Numbered from the stretch's first letter, positions 52,425 to 60,675 are shown. The stretch is DNA of 64,000 nt from Limnohabitans sp. (GCF_017848645.1 NZ_JAFEIF010000011.1:1-64000); one strand, 5' to 3'. Numbers and translations: made by a program. The notes: generated by a model not told the origin, from the sequence alone.

Positions 52425-53546
52425 ATGAACGCCAAAACCGCAGCCCCCGAGAGCTGGTATCCGAATGCCGCCGACCGCAAAGGCCAGACCGACGACGAAC
52501 GCATCAAGGACATCACCGTGCTCCCACCGCCAGAACATTTGATCCGCTTTTTCCCGATTGCCGGCACGGCCACGGAAACCCTGATCACCCAAACCCGCAA
52601 AGCCATTCAGAAGATCGTGCACGGCCAAGACGACCGCTTGCTGGTCATCATCGGCCCTTGCTCGATCCACGATCCGGCTGCAGCCCTCGACTACGCCCGC
52701 CGCCTCAAGCCCCTGCGTGAAAAATACGCCGACACGCTGGAGATCGTGATGCGCGTGTACTTCGAAAAGCCCCGCACCACCGTGGGCTGGAAAGGCCTGA
52801 TCAACGACCCCTACCTGGACGAGAGCTACCGCATCGATGAAGGCCTGCGCATCGCACGCCAGCTGCTGATCGAGATCAACCGCCAGGGCCTGCCCGCAGG
52901 CAGCGAGTTCTTGGACGTGATCTCACCCCAGTACATTGGCGACCTGATCAGCTGGGGTGCCATCGGCGCTCGCACCACCGAAAGCCAGGTGCACCGCGAG
53001 TTGGCTTCGGGCCTGTCGGCCCCCATCGGCTTCAAGAACGGCACCGATGGCAACATCAAGATCGCGACCGACGCCATCCAGGCCGCAGCCCGTGGCCACC
53101 ACTTTTTGTCGGTGCACAAGAATGGTCAGGTTGCCATCGTGCAGACCCAAGGCAATCAGGATTGCCATGTGATTTTGCGCGGCGGCAAAGCCCCCAATTA
53201 CGACGCTGAAAGCGTGGCCGCCGCTTGCAAGGAACTCGAAGCCGCCAAGCTGCCTGCTACTTTGATGGTGGACTGCAGCCACGCCAACAGCAGCAAAAAG
53301 CACGAGCGCCAGATCGACGTGGCCAAGGACATCGCCGCGCAGATCAGCGGCGGCTCGCGCCAGGTGTTTGGTGTCATGGTCGAAAGCCACCTCAAAGACG
53401 GTGCCCAGAAGTTCACGCCCGGTCAGCACGATGTGACCCAGCTGACCTACGGCCAGAGCATCACCGACGCTTGCATCGGCTGGGACGACAGCGAAGGCGT
53501 GTTGCAGGTGCTGTCGGATGCGGTCAAGGCTCGCCGCGCAGGCTGA
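52425..53546 (+). CDS. aroG: 3-Deoxy-7-phosphoheptulonate (DAHP) synthase, class I
   Basis: Condenses phosphoenolpyruvate and erythrose-4-phosphate to DAHP, the first step of the shikimate pathway to Phe, Tyr and Trp. The 373-residue protein is a class I AroG/F/H-type enzyme, with IIGPCSIHDPAAALDYA near residue 67, MRVYFEKPRTTVGWKGL near residue 108, GARTTESQVHRE and MVDCSHANSSKKH, all standard. The ATG at 52425 follows GAGGAG. Codons in frame from 52257 run through the leader and are not coding for this protein. It lies downstream of an aromatic leader attenuator. Confidence 0.97.
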   Translation: MNAKTAAPESWYPNAADRKGQTDDERIKDITVLPPPEHLIRFFPIAGTATETLITQTRKAIQKIVHGQDDRLLVIIGPCSIHDPAAALDYARRLKPLREKYADTLEIVMRVYFEKPRTTVGWKGLINDPYLDESYRIDEGLRIARQLLIEINRQGLPAGSEFLDVISPQYIGDLISWGAIGARTTESQVHRELASGLSAPIGFKNGTDGNIKIATDAIQAAARGHHFLSVHKNGQVAIVQTQGNQDCHVILRGGKAPNYDAESVAAACKELEAAKLPATLMVDCSHANSSKKHERQIDVAKDIAAQISGGSRQVFGVMVESHLKDGAQKFTPGQHDVTQLTYGQSITDACIGWDDSEGVLQVLSDAVKARRAG

Positions 53547-53604
53547 TGGAAGGCGCGGCCTTTGACCCTTCATGGGAGGCCGCACCTGCAGTCGAATGAT
53601 GGCA

Positions 53605-53639
53605 TGGGCTGTAGCCCACATTGGCGAGCAGGCGCTCGC
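53605..53639. terminator. Tandem hairpins between convergent aroG and mpl
   Basis: TGGGCT-GT-AGCCCA (53605-53618) and GCGAGC-AGGC-GCTCGC (53624-53639) are two perfect inverted repeats in the 112-bp convergent gap. They lack T runs but could end transcription from both sides. Confidence 0.4.
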
Positions 53640-53658
53640 TCCCCCTCAGGGCAGGACC

Positions 53659-55029
53659 TCAGCGGGTCGCCAAGGCGGCGAGCAGCTTGGCGTGAATCCC
53701 GCCAAAGCCGCCGTTGCTCATGCACAGCAGGTGGTCTCTGGGCTGCACTTGCGCCAGCACTTGGGTGATGACTTCGTCTATGTTGGTGCCCACTTGCGCT
53801 TTGGCCCCCATGGGCAGTAGCGCCGCAGTGGCATCCCAGCCCAGTCCGCCCGAATGGCAAAACGCCAGATCGGCTTCTTCCAAACTCCAGGGCAGCTGGG
53901 CTTTCATGGTGCCGAGCTTCATGGTGTTGCTGCGTGGCTCGAAGATGGCGAGGATGCGTGCCTTGTCCACTTGGCGGCGCAGGCCGTTGACGGTGGTTCG
54001 GATCGCGGTGGGGTGGTGGGCGAAGTCGTCGTAAACGGTGATGCCGTTCACTGTGCCGCGCACCTCCATGCGGCGTTTGACGTTTTCAAAAGTGGCCAGT
54101 GCTTGGGCCGCCACCGCTGGGTTCACGCCCACATGCTCGGCAGCCGCGATGGCAGCCAGCGCGTTGAGTTGGTTGTGCACGCCGCCAATCGCCCATTGCA
54201 CCTTGGCCACCGGTTGACCAGTCTGCAACACCTTGAAACTGGAGGGTTCGCCTTCGGCCACAAAGTCGCTCACCGCTGCACCAAAGGTTCGAACTTCGCT
54301 CCAGCAGCCTTGTGCCAGCACGCGAGTCAGGCTTTCCTCCAGGCCATTGACCACCACCCGGCCCGAGCCGGGTACGGTGCGCACCAGGTGGTGAAACTGG
54401 CGCTCGATGGCGGCCAGGTCGTCAAAAATGTCGGCGTGGTCGAACTCGAGGTTGTTCAGGATGGCGGTGCGCGGGCGGTAGTGCACAAATTTGCTGCGCT
54501 TGTCGAAGAAGGCGGTGTCGTATTCGTCGGCTTCGATGACGAAGTACTTTCCGCCGCCCAAGCGTGCCGATACGCCGAAGTTGAGCGGCACGCCACCCAC
54601 GAGAAAGCCGGGTTCCAGCCCCGCCTGCTCCAGCACCCAGGCCAGCATCGAGGTGGTGGTGGTTTTGCCGTGCGTGCCCGCCACCGCCAGCACATGGCGG
54701 CCTTGCAGCACATGCTCGGACAGCCACTGGGGGCCGCTGGTGTAGGGTGCGCCGGCTTCCAAAATCGCTTCCATCAGCGGGAATTTGGGGCTGCCGTCGG
54801 CCAGTCGGGCGCGGCTGACCACGTTGCCCACCACGTACATGTCGGGTTGGACGGCCATCTGGTCGGCGTCAAAACCCTCGATCAACTCGATGCCCAAAGC
54901 CCGCAGTTGATCGCTCATGGGCGGGTAAACGCCCGCGTCACACCCCGTCACCCGATGCCCTGCCTCGCGGGCCAGCGCGGCCAGGCCCCCCATGAAGGTG
55001 CCACAAATGCCCAAGATATGTATATGCAT
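53659..55029 (-). CDS. mpl: UDP-N-acetylmuramate:L-alanyl-gamma-D-glutamyl-meso-diaminopimelate ligase
   Basis: A Mur-ligase family enzyme that reattaches the recycled tripeptide L-Ala-gamma-D-Glu-meso-DAP to UDP-MurNAc. The 456 residues start MHIHILGICGTFMGGLAAL, the Mpl signature, and have the ATP-binding AVAGTHGKTTTTSM near residue 118 and VIEADEYDTAFFDKRSKF, which distinguishes Mpl. Then NLEFDHADIF and VYDDFAHHPTAIRTT, conserved in the C-terminal domain. A TAAAAT lies 6 nt before the ATG on the reverse strand, with no ribosome site, suggesting a leaderless start. Confidence 0.96.
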   Translation of the reverse strand: MHIHILGICGTFMGGLAALAREAGHRVTGCDAGVYPPMSDQLRALGIELIEGFDADQMAVQPDMYVVGNVVSRARLADGSPKFPLMEAILEAGAPYTSGPQWLSEHVLQGRHVLAVAGTHGKTTTTSMLAWVLEQAGLEPGFLVGGVPLNFGVSARLGGGKYFVIEADEYDTAFFDKRSKFVHYRPRTAILNNLEFDHADIFDDLAAIERQFHHLVRTVPGSGRVVVNGLEESLTRVLAQGCWSEVRTFGAAVSDFVAEGEPSSFKVLQTGQPVAKVQWAIGGVHNQLNALAAIAAAEHVGVNPAVAAQALATFENVKRRMEVRGTVNGITVYDDFAHHPTAIRTTVNGLRRQVDKARILAIFEPRSNTMKLGTMKAQLPWSLEEADLAFCHSGGLGWDATAALLPMGAKAQVGTNIDEVITQVLAQVQPRDHLLCMSNGGFGGIHAKLLAALATR

Positions 55030-55041
55030 GCCCGGATTTTA
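55030..55041 (-). promoter_or_regulatory. Candidate mpl -10, 6 nt before ATG
   Basis: On the reverse strand TAAAAT (55041-55036) is followed by CCGGGC and the mpl ATG at 55029. A -35 is not clear. It belongs to the repeated near-leaderless pattern. Confidence 0.35.
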
Positions 55042-55086
55042 GGGGGCCATCGGGCGCAGCCCGGACGGTGACCCCTTGGGGCCGGT

Positions 55087-55100
55087 CACAATCGGTGCCC
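55087..55100 (+). promoter_or_regulatory. Candidate -10 of the hypothetical gene, 8 nt before ATG
   Basis: CACAAT at 55087-55092 is followed by eight bases and the ATG at 55101. It faces away from the mpl promoter within the 71-bp divergent region. Confidence 0.3.
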
Positions 55101-55685
55101 ATGAACGACCTTGCCCTTGAAATTGCCGCCACCGCTGCCCGTTTGGTGGTGGAAGAAGGCTTGGCCTTTGGCCCGGCCAAGCACCGCGCCCTCAAAGAGC
55201 TGGGCCTGCCCACGCGCACCGCTTTGCCCAACAACGATGTGGTCGAGGCCGAGGTGCGCGACTACATCGCCTTGTTTTGTGCCGACACGCAGCCGGGCGA
55301 ATTGCTGGCCTTGCGCGAATTGGCAAGGGTCTGGATGCAGCGCCTGGCCGAATTTCGCCCGCACCTGGGCGGTGCGGTCTGGCAAGGCTGGGCCACGCGC
55401 TTGTGTGATGTGGATCTGGCCTTGTTTTGTGACGACCCGAAATCGGCCGAAATCGCCCTGATCAACCAGAACCAGCGATACGAGACGCAAACCGTGCGCG
55501 GCCTGCACGGCGATGATGTGGAGGTGCTGAGCCTGCACAGTTTTTGTGAGGCCTTGAACGAAGATGTGGGCGTGCACCTGCGCATTTACGACCTGGACGA
55601 TTTGCGCGGGGCTTTGCTGCCCGATGCGCAAGGCCGTTCGCCGCGGGGGGATTTGGCTGCTTTGGAGCGCCTGCTGGCGTCATGA
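55101..55685 (+). CDS. Conserved hypothetical protein upstream of a TlpA-like gene
   Basis: A 194-residue cytoplasmic protein I do not recognise with confidence. Visible segments are an N-terminal helical region with LVVEEGLAFGPAKHRALKELGLP, then GAVWQGWATRLCDVDLALFCDDPKSAEIALIN and VEVLSLHSFCEALNEDVGVHLRIYDL. The DVDLALF segment recalls nucleotidyltransferase-like DxD strands, but that is weak. There is no signal peptide. Its stop overlaps the thioredoxin-like gene ATG by 4 nt, implying coupled expression. It is divergent from mpl. The ATG at 55101 is preferred to upstream codons. Confidence 0.75.
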   Translation: MNDLALEIAATAARLVVEEGLAFGPAKHRALKELGLPTRTALPNNDVVEAEVRDYIALFCADTQPGELLALRELARVWMQRLAEFRPHLGGAVWQGWATRLCDVDLALFCDDPKSAEIALINQNQRYETQTVRGLHGDDVEVLSLHSFCEALNEDVGVHLRIYDLDDLRGALLPDAQGRSPRGDLAALERLLAS

Positions 55686-56242
55686 AAGACAATTCGAACA
55701 TGAATCAACCCCACGCCAATGCCTCCAGACGCCACTTGATTTGGGGGGCCGGTGCGGCCGCTGCAGTCGCCGGGGTCGGCATGGCCTTGTGGCGGTTTGA
55801 GCCTCGGGACGTGGCGCAGGCCGAAAGGCACCCGTTTTGGGGTCAGCAGTACGAGACGCCTTCGGGCCAAGCCTTGGCCATGGCTGCTTTTAAGGGCAAA
55901 CCCCTGCTGCTGAACTTTTGGGCCACCTGGTGCCCGCCCTGCATCGAAGAATTACCGATGATTGACGCCTTCTGGCGTGAAAATACAGCCAACGGCCATC
56001 AAGTGGTGGCTTTGGCCATAGATCAGCCCAGCGCTGTGCGCAAATTCCTGAGCCGTCAAGCACTGGGTTTTTCCGTGGGATTGGCCGGTCTGGAAGGCAC
56101 CCAATTGGCCAAATCCTTGGGCAATGCCGCCGGTGGCTTGCCATTCACTGTATTTTTCAAAGCAGATGGCAGCATTTGGCGACAAAAGATGGGGCAACTC
56201 ACGGCCGATGATTTGGCTCAATGGCGCAGCGCCACCCTTTGA
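55682..56242 (+). CDS. TlpA-like thiol:disulfide oxidoreductase, probably Tat-exported
   Basis: A 186-residue thioredoxin-fold protein of the TlpA/ResA group. The signal region has a twin-Arg motif SRRHLIWG near residue 15-22 then a hydrophobic stretch, consistent with Tat export. The active site is WCPPC near residue 81, in LLNFWATWCPPCIEELPM, which is TlpA-like. LPFTVFFKADGSI in the C-terminal half supplies the cis-Pro. It would reduce disulfides in periplasmic proteins, for example apocytochrome c maturation. It overlaps the hypothetical gene by 4 nt, with accB 160 bp downstream. Confidence 0.9.
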   Translation: MKDNSNMNQPHANASRRHLIWGAGAAAAVAGVGMALWRFEPRDVAQAERHPFWGQQYETPSGQALAMAAFKGKPLLLNFWATWCPPCIEELPMIDAFWRENTANGHQVVALAIDQPSAVRKFLSRQALGFSVGLAGLEGTQLAKSLGNAAGGLPFTVFFKADGSIWRQKMGQLTADDLAQWRSATL

Positions 56243-56251
56243 GGCGGTACA

Positions 56252-56321
56252 GACCGAACGCGCAGGTGCCACAGCCGTATGAAACCGCTGACAGGCCTCA
56301 ATACACCGCGGCTGTTCGGTC
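56252..56321 (+). promoter_or_regulatory. Long-range stem structure between tlpA-like gene and accB
   Basis: GACCGAAC (56252-56259) pairs with GTTCGGTC (56314-56321), and AGCCG (56273-56277) with CGGCT (56309-56313), giving an 8+5 bp interrupted stem enclosing about 30 nt. It may be the terminator of the upstream operon or part of an accB leader. No T run follows. Confidence 0.35.
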
Positions 56322-56402
56322 AAGAAAAGGCAAATTCAAGGGATTTGACTGGAATTTGGTGTAAATTCGCTCCATTACATGTGCTCAAGCAATGGAGGAT
56401 CT

Positions 56403-56861
56403 ATGGATTTGCGCAAACTTAAAACACTGATTGACTTGGTGTCCGACTCGAACGTGTCGGAGCTGGAAATCACCGAAGCCGAAGGCAAGGTCCGCATTGT
56501 CAAGAGCATGGGTGTGGCCCAACCGGTGGTGATGCAGCAAGCCGCTCCTGTGGCCGCCGCGCCTGTCGTGGCCGCCCCGGCCGTGGCTGCCGTCGAGGCC
56601 GCACCTGTGGTGGCTGCAGCGCCCGCTGGCCACGCTGTGAAGTCGCCCATGGTGGGCACTTTCTACCGCTCCTCCAGCCCCGGCTCGGCACCATTCATCC
56701 AGATCGGCTCGGTGGTCAAAGAGGGCGACACCCTGTGCATCATCGAAGCCATGAAGATCCTCAACGAGATCGAATCCGACAAGTCCGGCACCGTCACGCA
56801 GATTCTGTGTGAAAACGGACAGGCCGTGGAATACGGTCAGCCTCTTTTCATCGTCGAATAA
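56403..56861 (+). CDS. accB: Biotin carboxyl carrier protein of acetyl-CoA carboxylase
   Basis: The carrier subunit of acetyl-CoA carboxylase, shuttling carboxybiotin between AccC and AccAD. The 152 residues have the N-terminal part starting [13 protein letters not shown], a flexible Ala/Pro/Val linker (residues 35-80), and the biotinyl domain with the target Lys in [12 protein letters not shown] near residue 117. A GGAGG lies just before the ATG at 56403; longer starts are rejected. accC follows 15 bp later, as in most proteobacteria. Confidence 0.97.
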   Translation: MDLRKLKTLIDLVSDSNVSELEITEAEGKVRIVKSMGVAQPVVMQQAAPVAAAPVVAAPAVAAVEAAPVVAAAPAGHAVKSPMVGTFYRSSSPGSAPFIQIGSVVKEGDTLCIIEAMKILNEIESDKSGTVTQILCENGQAVEYGQPLFIVE

Positions 56862-56876
56862 ACCCACGGGGATTTC

Positions 56877-58226
56877 ATGTTCAAGAAAATCCTGGTCGCC
56901 AACCGAGGCGAAATCGCCTTGCGCATCCAGCGCGCTTGTCGCGAGCTGGGCGTCAAGGCGGTGATGGTCTATTCCGAAGCCGACAAAGAAGCCAAATACG
57001 TCAAGCTGGCCGAAGAAGCCGTCTGCATTGGTCCGGCGGCATCCCCGCTGAGCTACCTCAACATGCCCGCCATCATTTCGGCTGCCGAAGTGACGGATGC
57101 CGAGGCGATTCACCCCGGTTACGGCTTTTTGAGCGAGAACGCCGACTTTGCCGAACGGGTCGAGAAAAGCGGTTTCCAGTTCATTGGCCCCACGCCCGAG
57201 TCGATCCGCATCATGGGCGACAAGGTGTCGGCCAAGCAAGCCATGATCCGCGCGGGCGTGCCCTGTGTGCCTGGCTCCGAAGGCGAATTGCCCGATGACC
57301 CGGTGCAAATCCGCCGCATTGCCAAAGCCGTGGGTTACCCGGTCATCATCAAGGCCGCTGGCGGCGGTGGTGGTCGCGGCATGCGCGTAGTGCACACCGA
57401 GGCGGCACTCGTCAACGCTGTGCAAATGACCAAGGCCGAAGCCGGTGCGGCGTTTGGCAATCCGGCGGTCTACATGGAAAAGTTCCTTCAGAACCCGCGC
57501 CATGTGGAAATTCAGATCATGGCCGACAAGCACCGCAACGCCGTGTATTTGGGCGAGCGCGACTGCTCCATGCAGCGGCGTCACCAAAAGGTGATCGAAG
57601 AGGCGCCGGCACCGGGCATTCCCCGCAAGCTGATCGACAAAATCGGCGAGCGCTGTGTGGCCGCCTGCAAGAAGATCAATTACCGCGGGGCGGGCACCTT
57701 CGAGTTCTTGTATGAAAACGGCGAGTTCTATTTCATCGAGATGAACACCCGTGTGCAGGTCGAGCACCCGGTGACCGAGTGGGTCACCGGCGTGGACATC
57801 GTCAAGACGCAGATCATGGTCGCTGCCGGTGAGAAACTGCCGTTCACCCAAAAGCAGATCCAGATCCGGGGACACGCCATCGAGTGCCGCATCAACGCGG
57901 AAGACCCCTTCAAGTTCACGCCATCGCCGGGTCGTGTCACGTCGTGGCACATGCCTGGCGGCCCTGGCGTTAGGGTCGACTCGCACGTTTACAACAACTA
58001 CTTTGTGCCACCGAACTACGACTCGATGATCGGCAAGCTGATCGTTCATGGCGACACCCGCGAGCAGGCTTTGGCTCGCATGCAAACAGCTTTGAATGAA
58101 ACTGTGATCGAAGGCATCAGCACCAACGTGCCCTTGCACCGCGAGTTGATGGTCGACGCCAAGTTCATGCAAGGCGGCACCAACATCCATTATTTGGAAC
58201 ACTGGCTGAGCCAGCACAAGCGCTGA
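56877..58226 (+). CDS. accC: Biotin carboxylase of acetyl-CoA carboxylase
   Basis: ATP-grasp enzyme that carboxylates biotin on AccB, initiating fatty-acid synthesis. The 449 residues match E. coli AccC. Features are [16 protein letters not shown] at the start, [18 protein letters not shown], the glycine-rich ATP loop [14 protein letters not shown] near residue 160, EAPAPGIP, and [18 protein letters not shown] near residue 290. The GGGGATTTC sequence precedes the ATG. prmA follows 5 bp later. Confidence 0.98.
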   Translation: MFKKILVANRGEIALRIQRACRELGVKAVMVYSEADKEAKYVKLAEEAVCIGPAASPLSYLNMPAIISAAEVTDAEAIHPGYGFLSENADFAERVEKSGFQFIGPTPESIRIMGDKVSAKQAMIRAGVPCVPGSEGELPDDPVQIRRIAKAVGYPVIIKAAGGGGGRGMRVVHTEAALVNAVQMTKAEAGAAFGNPAVYMEKFLQNPRHVEIQIMADKHRNAVYLGERDCSMQRRHQKVIEEAPAPGIPRKLIDKIGERCVAACKKINYRGAGTFEFLYENGEFYFIEMNTRVQVEHPVTEWVTGVDIVKTQIMVAAGEKLPFTQKQIQIRGHAIECRINAEDPFKFTPSPGRVTSWHMPGGPGVRVDSHVYNNYFVPPNYDSMIGKLIVHGDTREQALARMQTALNETVIEGISTNVPLHRELMVDAKFMQGGTNIHYLEHWLSQHKR

Positions 58227-58231
58227 ACTTT

Positions 58232-59128
58232 ATGTATGAACTGAGCCTGCTGTGCCCCGAAGACCGGGTGGACGTGCTGAGCGATGCGCTCGATGCCCTG
58301 GACGCCTTGAGCGTGTCGGTGGAAGACGCGGATGCCCAGACGCCCGCCGAACAAGCCCTGTTTGGCGAACCCGGCATGCCGCCACCCAAAGACGGCTGGC
58401 AGCGTTCGCGCATGGTGGCCTTGTTTGCCCAGGAAGCGGCGGCCAAGGAGGCGGCCGTTTTGTTGGGTGCGCAAGACTTTTTTGAGGACTGCCAGTTGCT
58501 CGGCATCCAGACCGTGGAAGACCAGGACTGGGTGCGCTTGACCCAGTCGCAGTTTGCGCCGGTCGAGGTGACGCCTGATTTCTGGATCGTGCCCACTTGG
58601 CACGAGCCGCCCGAACAAGCCCGCCAGATCATCCGACTCGACCCAGGTCTGGCTTTTGGCACCGGCACCCACCCCACCACCCGCATGTGTTTGCGCTGGA
58701 TTGCCCAGCACGACCTGCAGGGCCAGCGCGTGCTCGACTACGGTTGCGGCTCGGGCATTTTGGCCATTGGCGCCGCCAAATACGGTGCCACCGACATCGA
58801 CGCGGTGGACATCGACGAAGCGGCGGTGACTTCAACCGAGTTGAATGCACTGGCCAACGGTGTTCGGCTGCAGGCCGGTTTGCCCGACAAAGCGCAAGGC
58901 CAGTACCAGACCGTGTTGGCCAATATTCTGGCCACGCCATTGAAAGTGCTGGCTCCCCTGTTGTGTTCTTATGTGGCCCCCGGTGGGCACTTGGTACTGG
59001 CCGGTATCCTGGAGCGCCAGGCTGAGGAGCTTCAAGCCGCGTACGCGCCTTGGGTGACTCTTGTGGTGGCCGATGCCCAGGAAGGCTGGATCTTGATGAC
59101 CGCCAAGTTGTCGGCTCAGCCCGCTTGA
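58232..59128 (+). CDS. prmA: Ribosomal protein L11 methyltransferase
   Basis: Trimethylates lysines and the N-terminus of ribosomal protein L11. The 298-residue protein has an N-terminal substrate-recognition domain, the linker LDPGLAFGTGTHPTTRMCL and the SAM-binding motif VLDYGCGSGILAIGAAKYGA near residue 170, with NILATPL further on, all typical of PrmA. It lies 5 bp after accC, a common order. The DUF3426 gene follows after 69 bp with its own putative promoter. Confidence 0.95.
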   Translation: MYELSLLCPEDRVDVLSDALDALDALSVSVEDADAQTPAEQALFGEPGMPPPKDGWQRSRMVALFAQEAAAKEAAVLLGAQDFFEDCQLLGIQTVEDQDWVRLTQSQFAPVEVTPDFWIVPTWHEPPEQARQIIRLDPGLAFGTGTHPTTRMCLRWIAQHDLQGQRVLDYGCGSGILAIGAAKYGATDIDAVDIDEAAVTSTELNALANGVRLQAGLPDKAQGQYQTVLANILATPLKVLAPLLCSYVAPGGHLVLAGILERQAEELQAAYAPWVTLVVADAQEGWILMTAKLSAQPA

Positions 59129-59185
59129 TGCGGGTCAGGGCGTGCTCCGATCGGCGCAGACCGCCTGAGTCTGCTTAAGCCTGTC

Positions 59186-59197
59186 TACAATCTGGCC
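59186..59197 (+). promoter_or_regulatory. Candidate -10 of the DUF3426 gene, 6 nt before ATG
   Basis: TACAAT at 59186-59191 is followed by CTGGCC and the ATG at 59198, with no ribosome-binding sequence. It matches the leaderless layout of tldD, mpl and hemA. Confidence 0.4.
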
Positions 59198-60085
59198 ATG
59201 AACAGGATCACCCGCTGCCCCTCGTGCACCACGGTTTATCAGCTGGGGGAAACCCATTTGCAGGCAGCCAAAGGCTGGTTGCGCTGTGGTGCCTGCGGCC
59301 ATGTTTTTGACAGCACGGGCTTGGTGTTGCGCTGGACGCCAGCGCCTGATGCCTCAGCTGTTTCGTCTGCAGCTCCAGCGTCCGCTGCGCATGAAGATGG
59401 GTCATTGAGCGCTGCGCAAGCGCATCCTGGGCCCGACTTGGTGGCCGATCCGGCAGACCGCATTGCAATCGACGGTTTTTTAAAAAAGGAAGACCACAGC
59501 GCTCCATTTCAGGCTCGGCCAGCGCAATCCGAGCTGGCCGCGTTTGAACAGGCTTTGTCCAGTTTCAAGCCTGAACCTTTGACTTTTGAGCCCTTGGCTC
59601 AGCCAGAGAAGGCGGCTGCTGCAGTGCCCTCTCGGTCATGGCTTGTGCCTTACGCGGTGCTGAGCTTGGCCTTGTTGCTGCTGCTGCAGTTGGCCTATGT
59701 GCAAAGAGATGCTCTGGTGGCCTCATGGCCTGCCAGTGAATCCGTGTTGCGCCATGTGTGCCAGTCCTTTGGTTGCCAAATCAATCCGCTGCGCGATGTC
59801 GAGGGCGTGGTCATCGACAGCTCCAGCTTGGTGCAACGCAGCGACGACCATGTGCTGACTTGGTCCGTGCGCAACACCACGCGCCGCGTTCTGGGTACGA
59901 CGGCCTTGGAGCTGAGCTTGATGGACCCCCAAGGCAAATTGGTGCTGCGCACCGTGGTCTTGCCTGCGCAGACGGGGGCGCCGCCAACCCTGTCCCCTGA
60001 CCAGTCCTGGTCGGGCAGCTTGAAGGTTCTGGTCTCGCCCGAGCTGGTCTTCAGCGATTACCGCTTGCTCAGTTTCTACCCTTGA
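59198..60085 (+). CDS. Zinc-ribbon and DUF3426 domain membrane protein
   Basis: A 295-residue protein with an MJ0042-type zinc ribbon at the N-terminus (CPSCTTVYQLGETHLQAAKG with CGACGHVF about 20 residues later), a Pro/Ala-rich linker to residue ~140, one transmembrane helix at about residues 149-168, and a periplasmic DUF3426 domain containing HVCQSFGCQINPLRDVEG. The N-terminal zinc knuckle would face the cytoplasm. It commonly follows prmA in Betaproteobacteria. The function is unknown. A terminator of the facing histone-like gene lies 30 bp after its stop. Confidence 0.9.
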   Translation: MNRITRCPSCTTVYQLGETHLQAAKGWLRCGACGHVFDSTGLVLRWTPAPDASAVSSAAPASAAHEDGSLSAAQAHPGPDLVADPADRIAIDGFLKKEDHSAPFQARPAQSELAAFEQALSSFKPEPLTFEPLAQPEKAAAAVPSRSWLVPYAVLSLALLLLLQLAYVQRDALVASWPASESVLRHVCQSFGCQINPLRDVEGVVIDSSSLVQRSDDHVLTWSVRNTTRRVLGTTALELSLMDPQGKLVLRTVVLPAQTGAPPTLSPDQSWSGSLKVLVSPELVFSDYRLLSFYP

Positions 60086-60116
60086 TCCTGGCCGGTTAGC
60101 CAGCCCTCTTGCACGT

Positions 60117-60150
60117 AAAAAAGCCCGGCACTGTTGCCAGTGACGGGCTT
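60117..60150 (-). terminator. Intrinsic terminator of the histone-like gene
   Basis: On the reverse strand AAGCCCG and CGGGCTT (60150-60144 and 60127-60121), with an inner CACTG/CAGTG stem, form a strong hairpin followed by a T run (plus-strand A tract 60117-60122). It lies about 25 bp beyond the stop at 60175. Confidence 0.8.
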
Positions 60151-60174
60151 GGTGGCTAGCGCCTGAACTGTGAA

Positions 60175-60675
60175 TCAGGGCTTGGCGGCCGAAGGAAACG
60201 GCCACGCAGCTTGAGGATTCAGAGTCGTTTGTGCAGCCGGGGCAGCGGGTGCTTTGGATGCCTTCTTTGCTGCTGGTTTTTTGGCCGCTTTTTTCACAAC
60301 CGCTTTTTTGGCCGCTGGTTTTTTGGCTGCAGTTTTCTTGACTGCGGCTTTTTTGGCCGGTGCTGCTTTTTTGGCGGGAGCGGCTTTTTTCGCTACGGCT
60401 TTTTTGGCCGGTGCTGCCTTTTTCGCTGCTGGCTTTTTGGCTGCGGCTACTTTCTTGGCGGGAGCGGCTTTTTTGGCCGGTGCTGCTTTTTTGGCGGCTG
60501 GCTTTTTGGCTGCGACTGCTTTTTTGGCAGGAGCGGCTTTCTTAGCGGGAGCTGCTTTTTTGGCGGCGGGTTTCTTGGCTGCGGCTACTTTTTTAGCTGG
60601 AGCCGCTTTCTTGGCCGGTGCGGCCTTTTTCGCTGGAGCAGCTTTTGTTGCTGCTGCTTTTTTTGCAGTTGCCAT
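60175..60675 (-). CDS. Histone H1-like lysine- and alanine-rich nucleoprotein
   Basis: A 166-residue protein made almost wholly of Lys, Ala and Pro in repeated blocks of AAPAKKAAPAKK, KKVAAAKKPAAKK and KKAVAKK type, spanning residues 4-145, then a short distinct tail (TTLNPQAAWPFPS). The composition resembles eukaryotic H1 tails and chlamydial HC2 or pseudomonad AlgP-like proteins, which condense DNA. The repeats are also visible in the DNA as shared 18-40 bp units. I chose the ATG at 60675, with AAGGAG upstream; a longer frame from 60693 is unlikely. The terminator is clear. Confidence 0.9.
   Translation of the reverse strand: MATAKKAAATKAAPAKKAAPAKKAAPAKKVAAAKKPAAKKAAPAKKAAPAKKAVAAKKPAAKKAAPAKKAAPAKKVAAAKKPAAKKAAPAKKAVAKKAAPAKKAAPAKKAAVKKTAAKKPAAKKAVVKKAAKKPAAKKASKAPAAPAAQTTLNPQAAWPFPSAAKP

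Noticed and set aside
56385-58217. Minus-strand open frame of 610 codons
   Set aside because: It is antisense to accB and accC, both certain genes.
60175-60675. Plus-strand hydrophobic open frame (Ala/Leu/Phe-rich) opposite the histone-like gene
   Set aside because: It is the mirror of AAPAKK-type codons; the minus-strand gene has a ribosome site and terminator.
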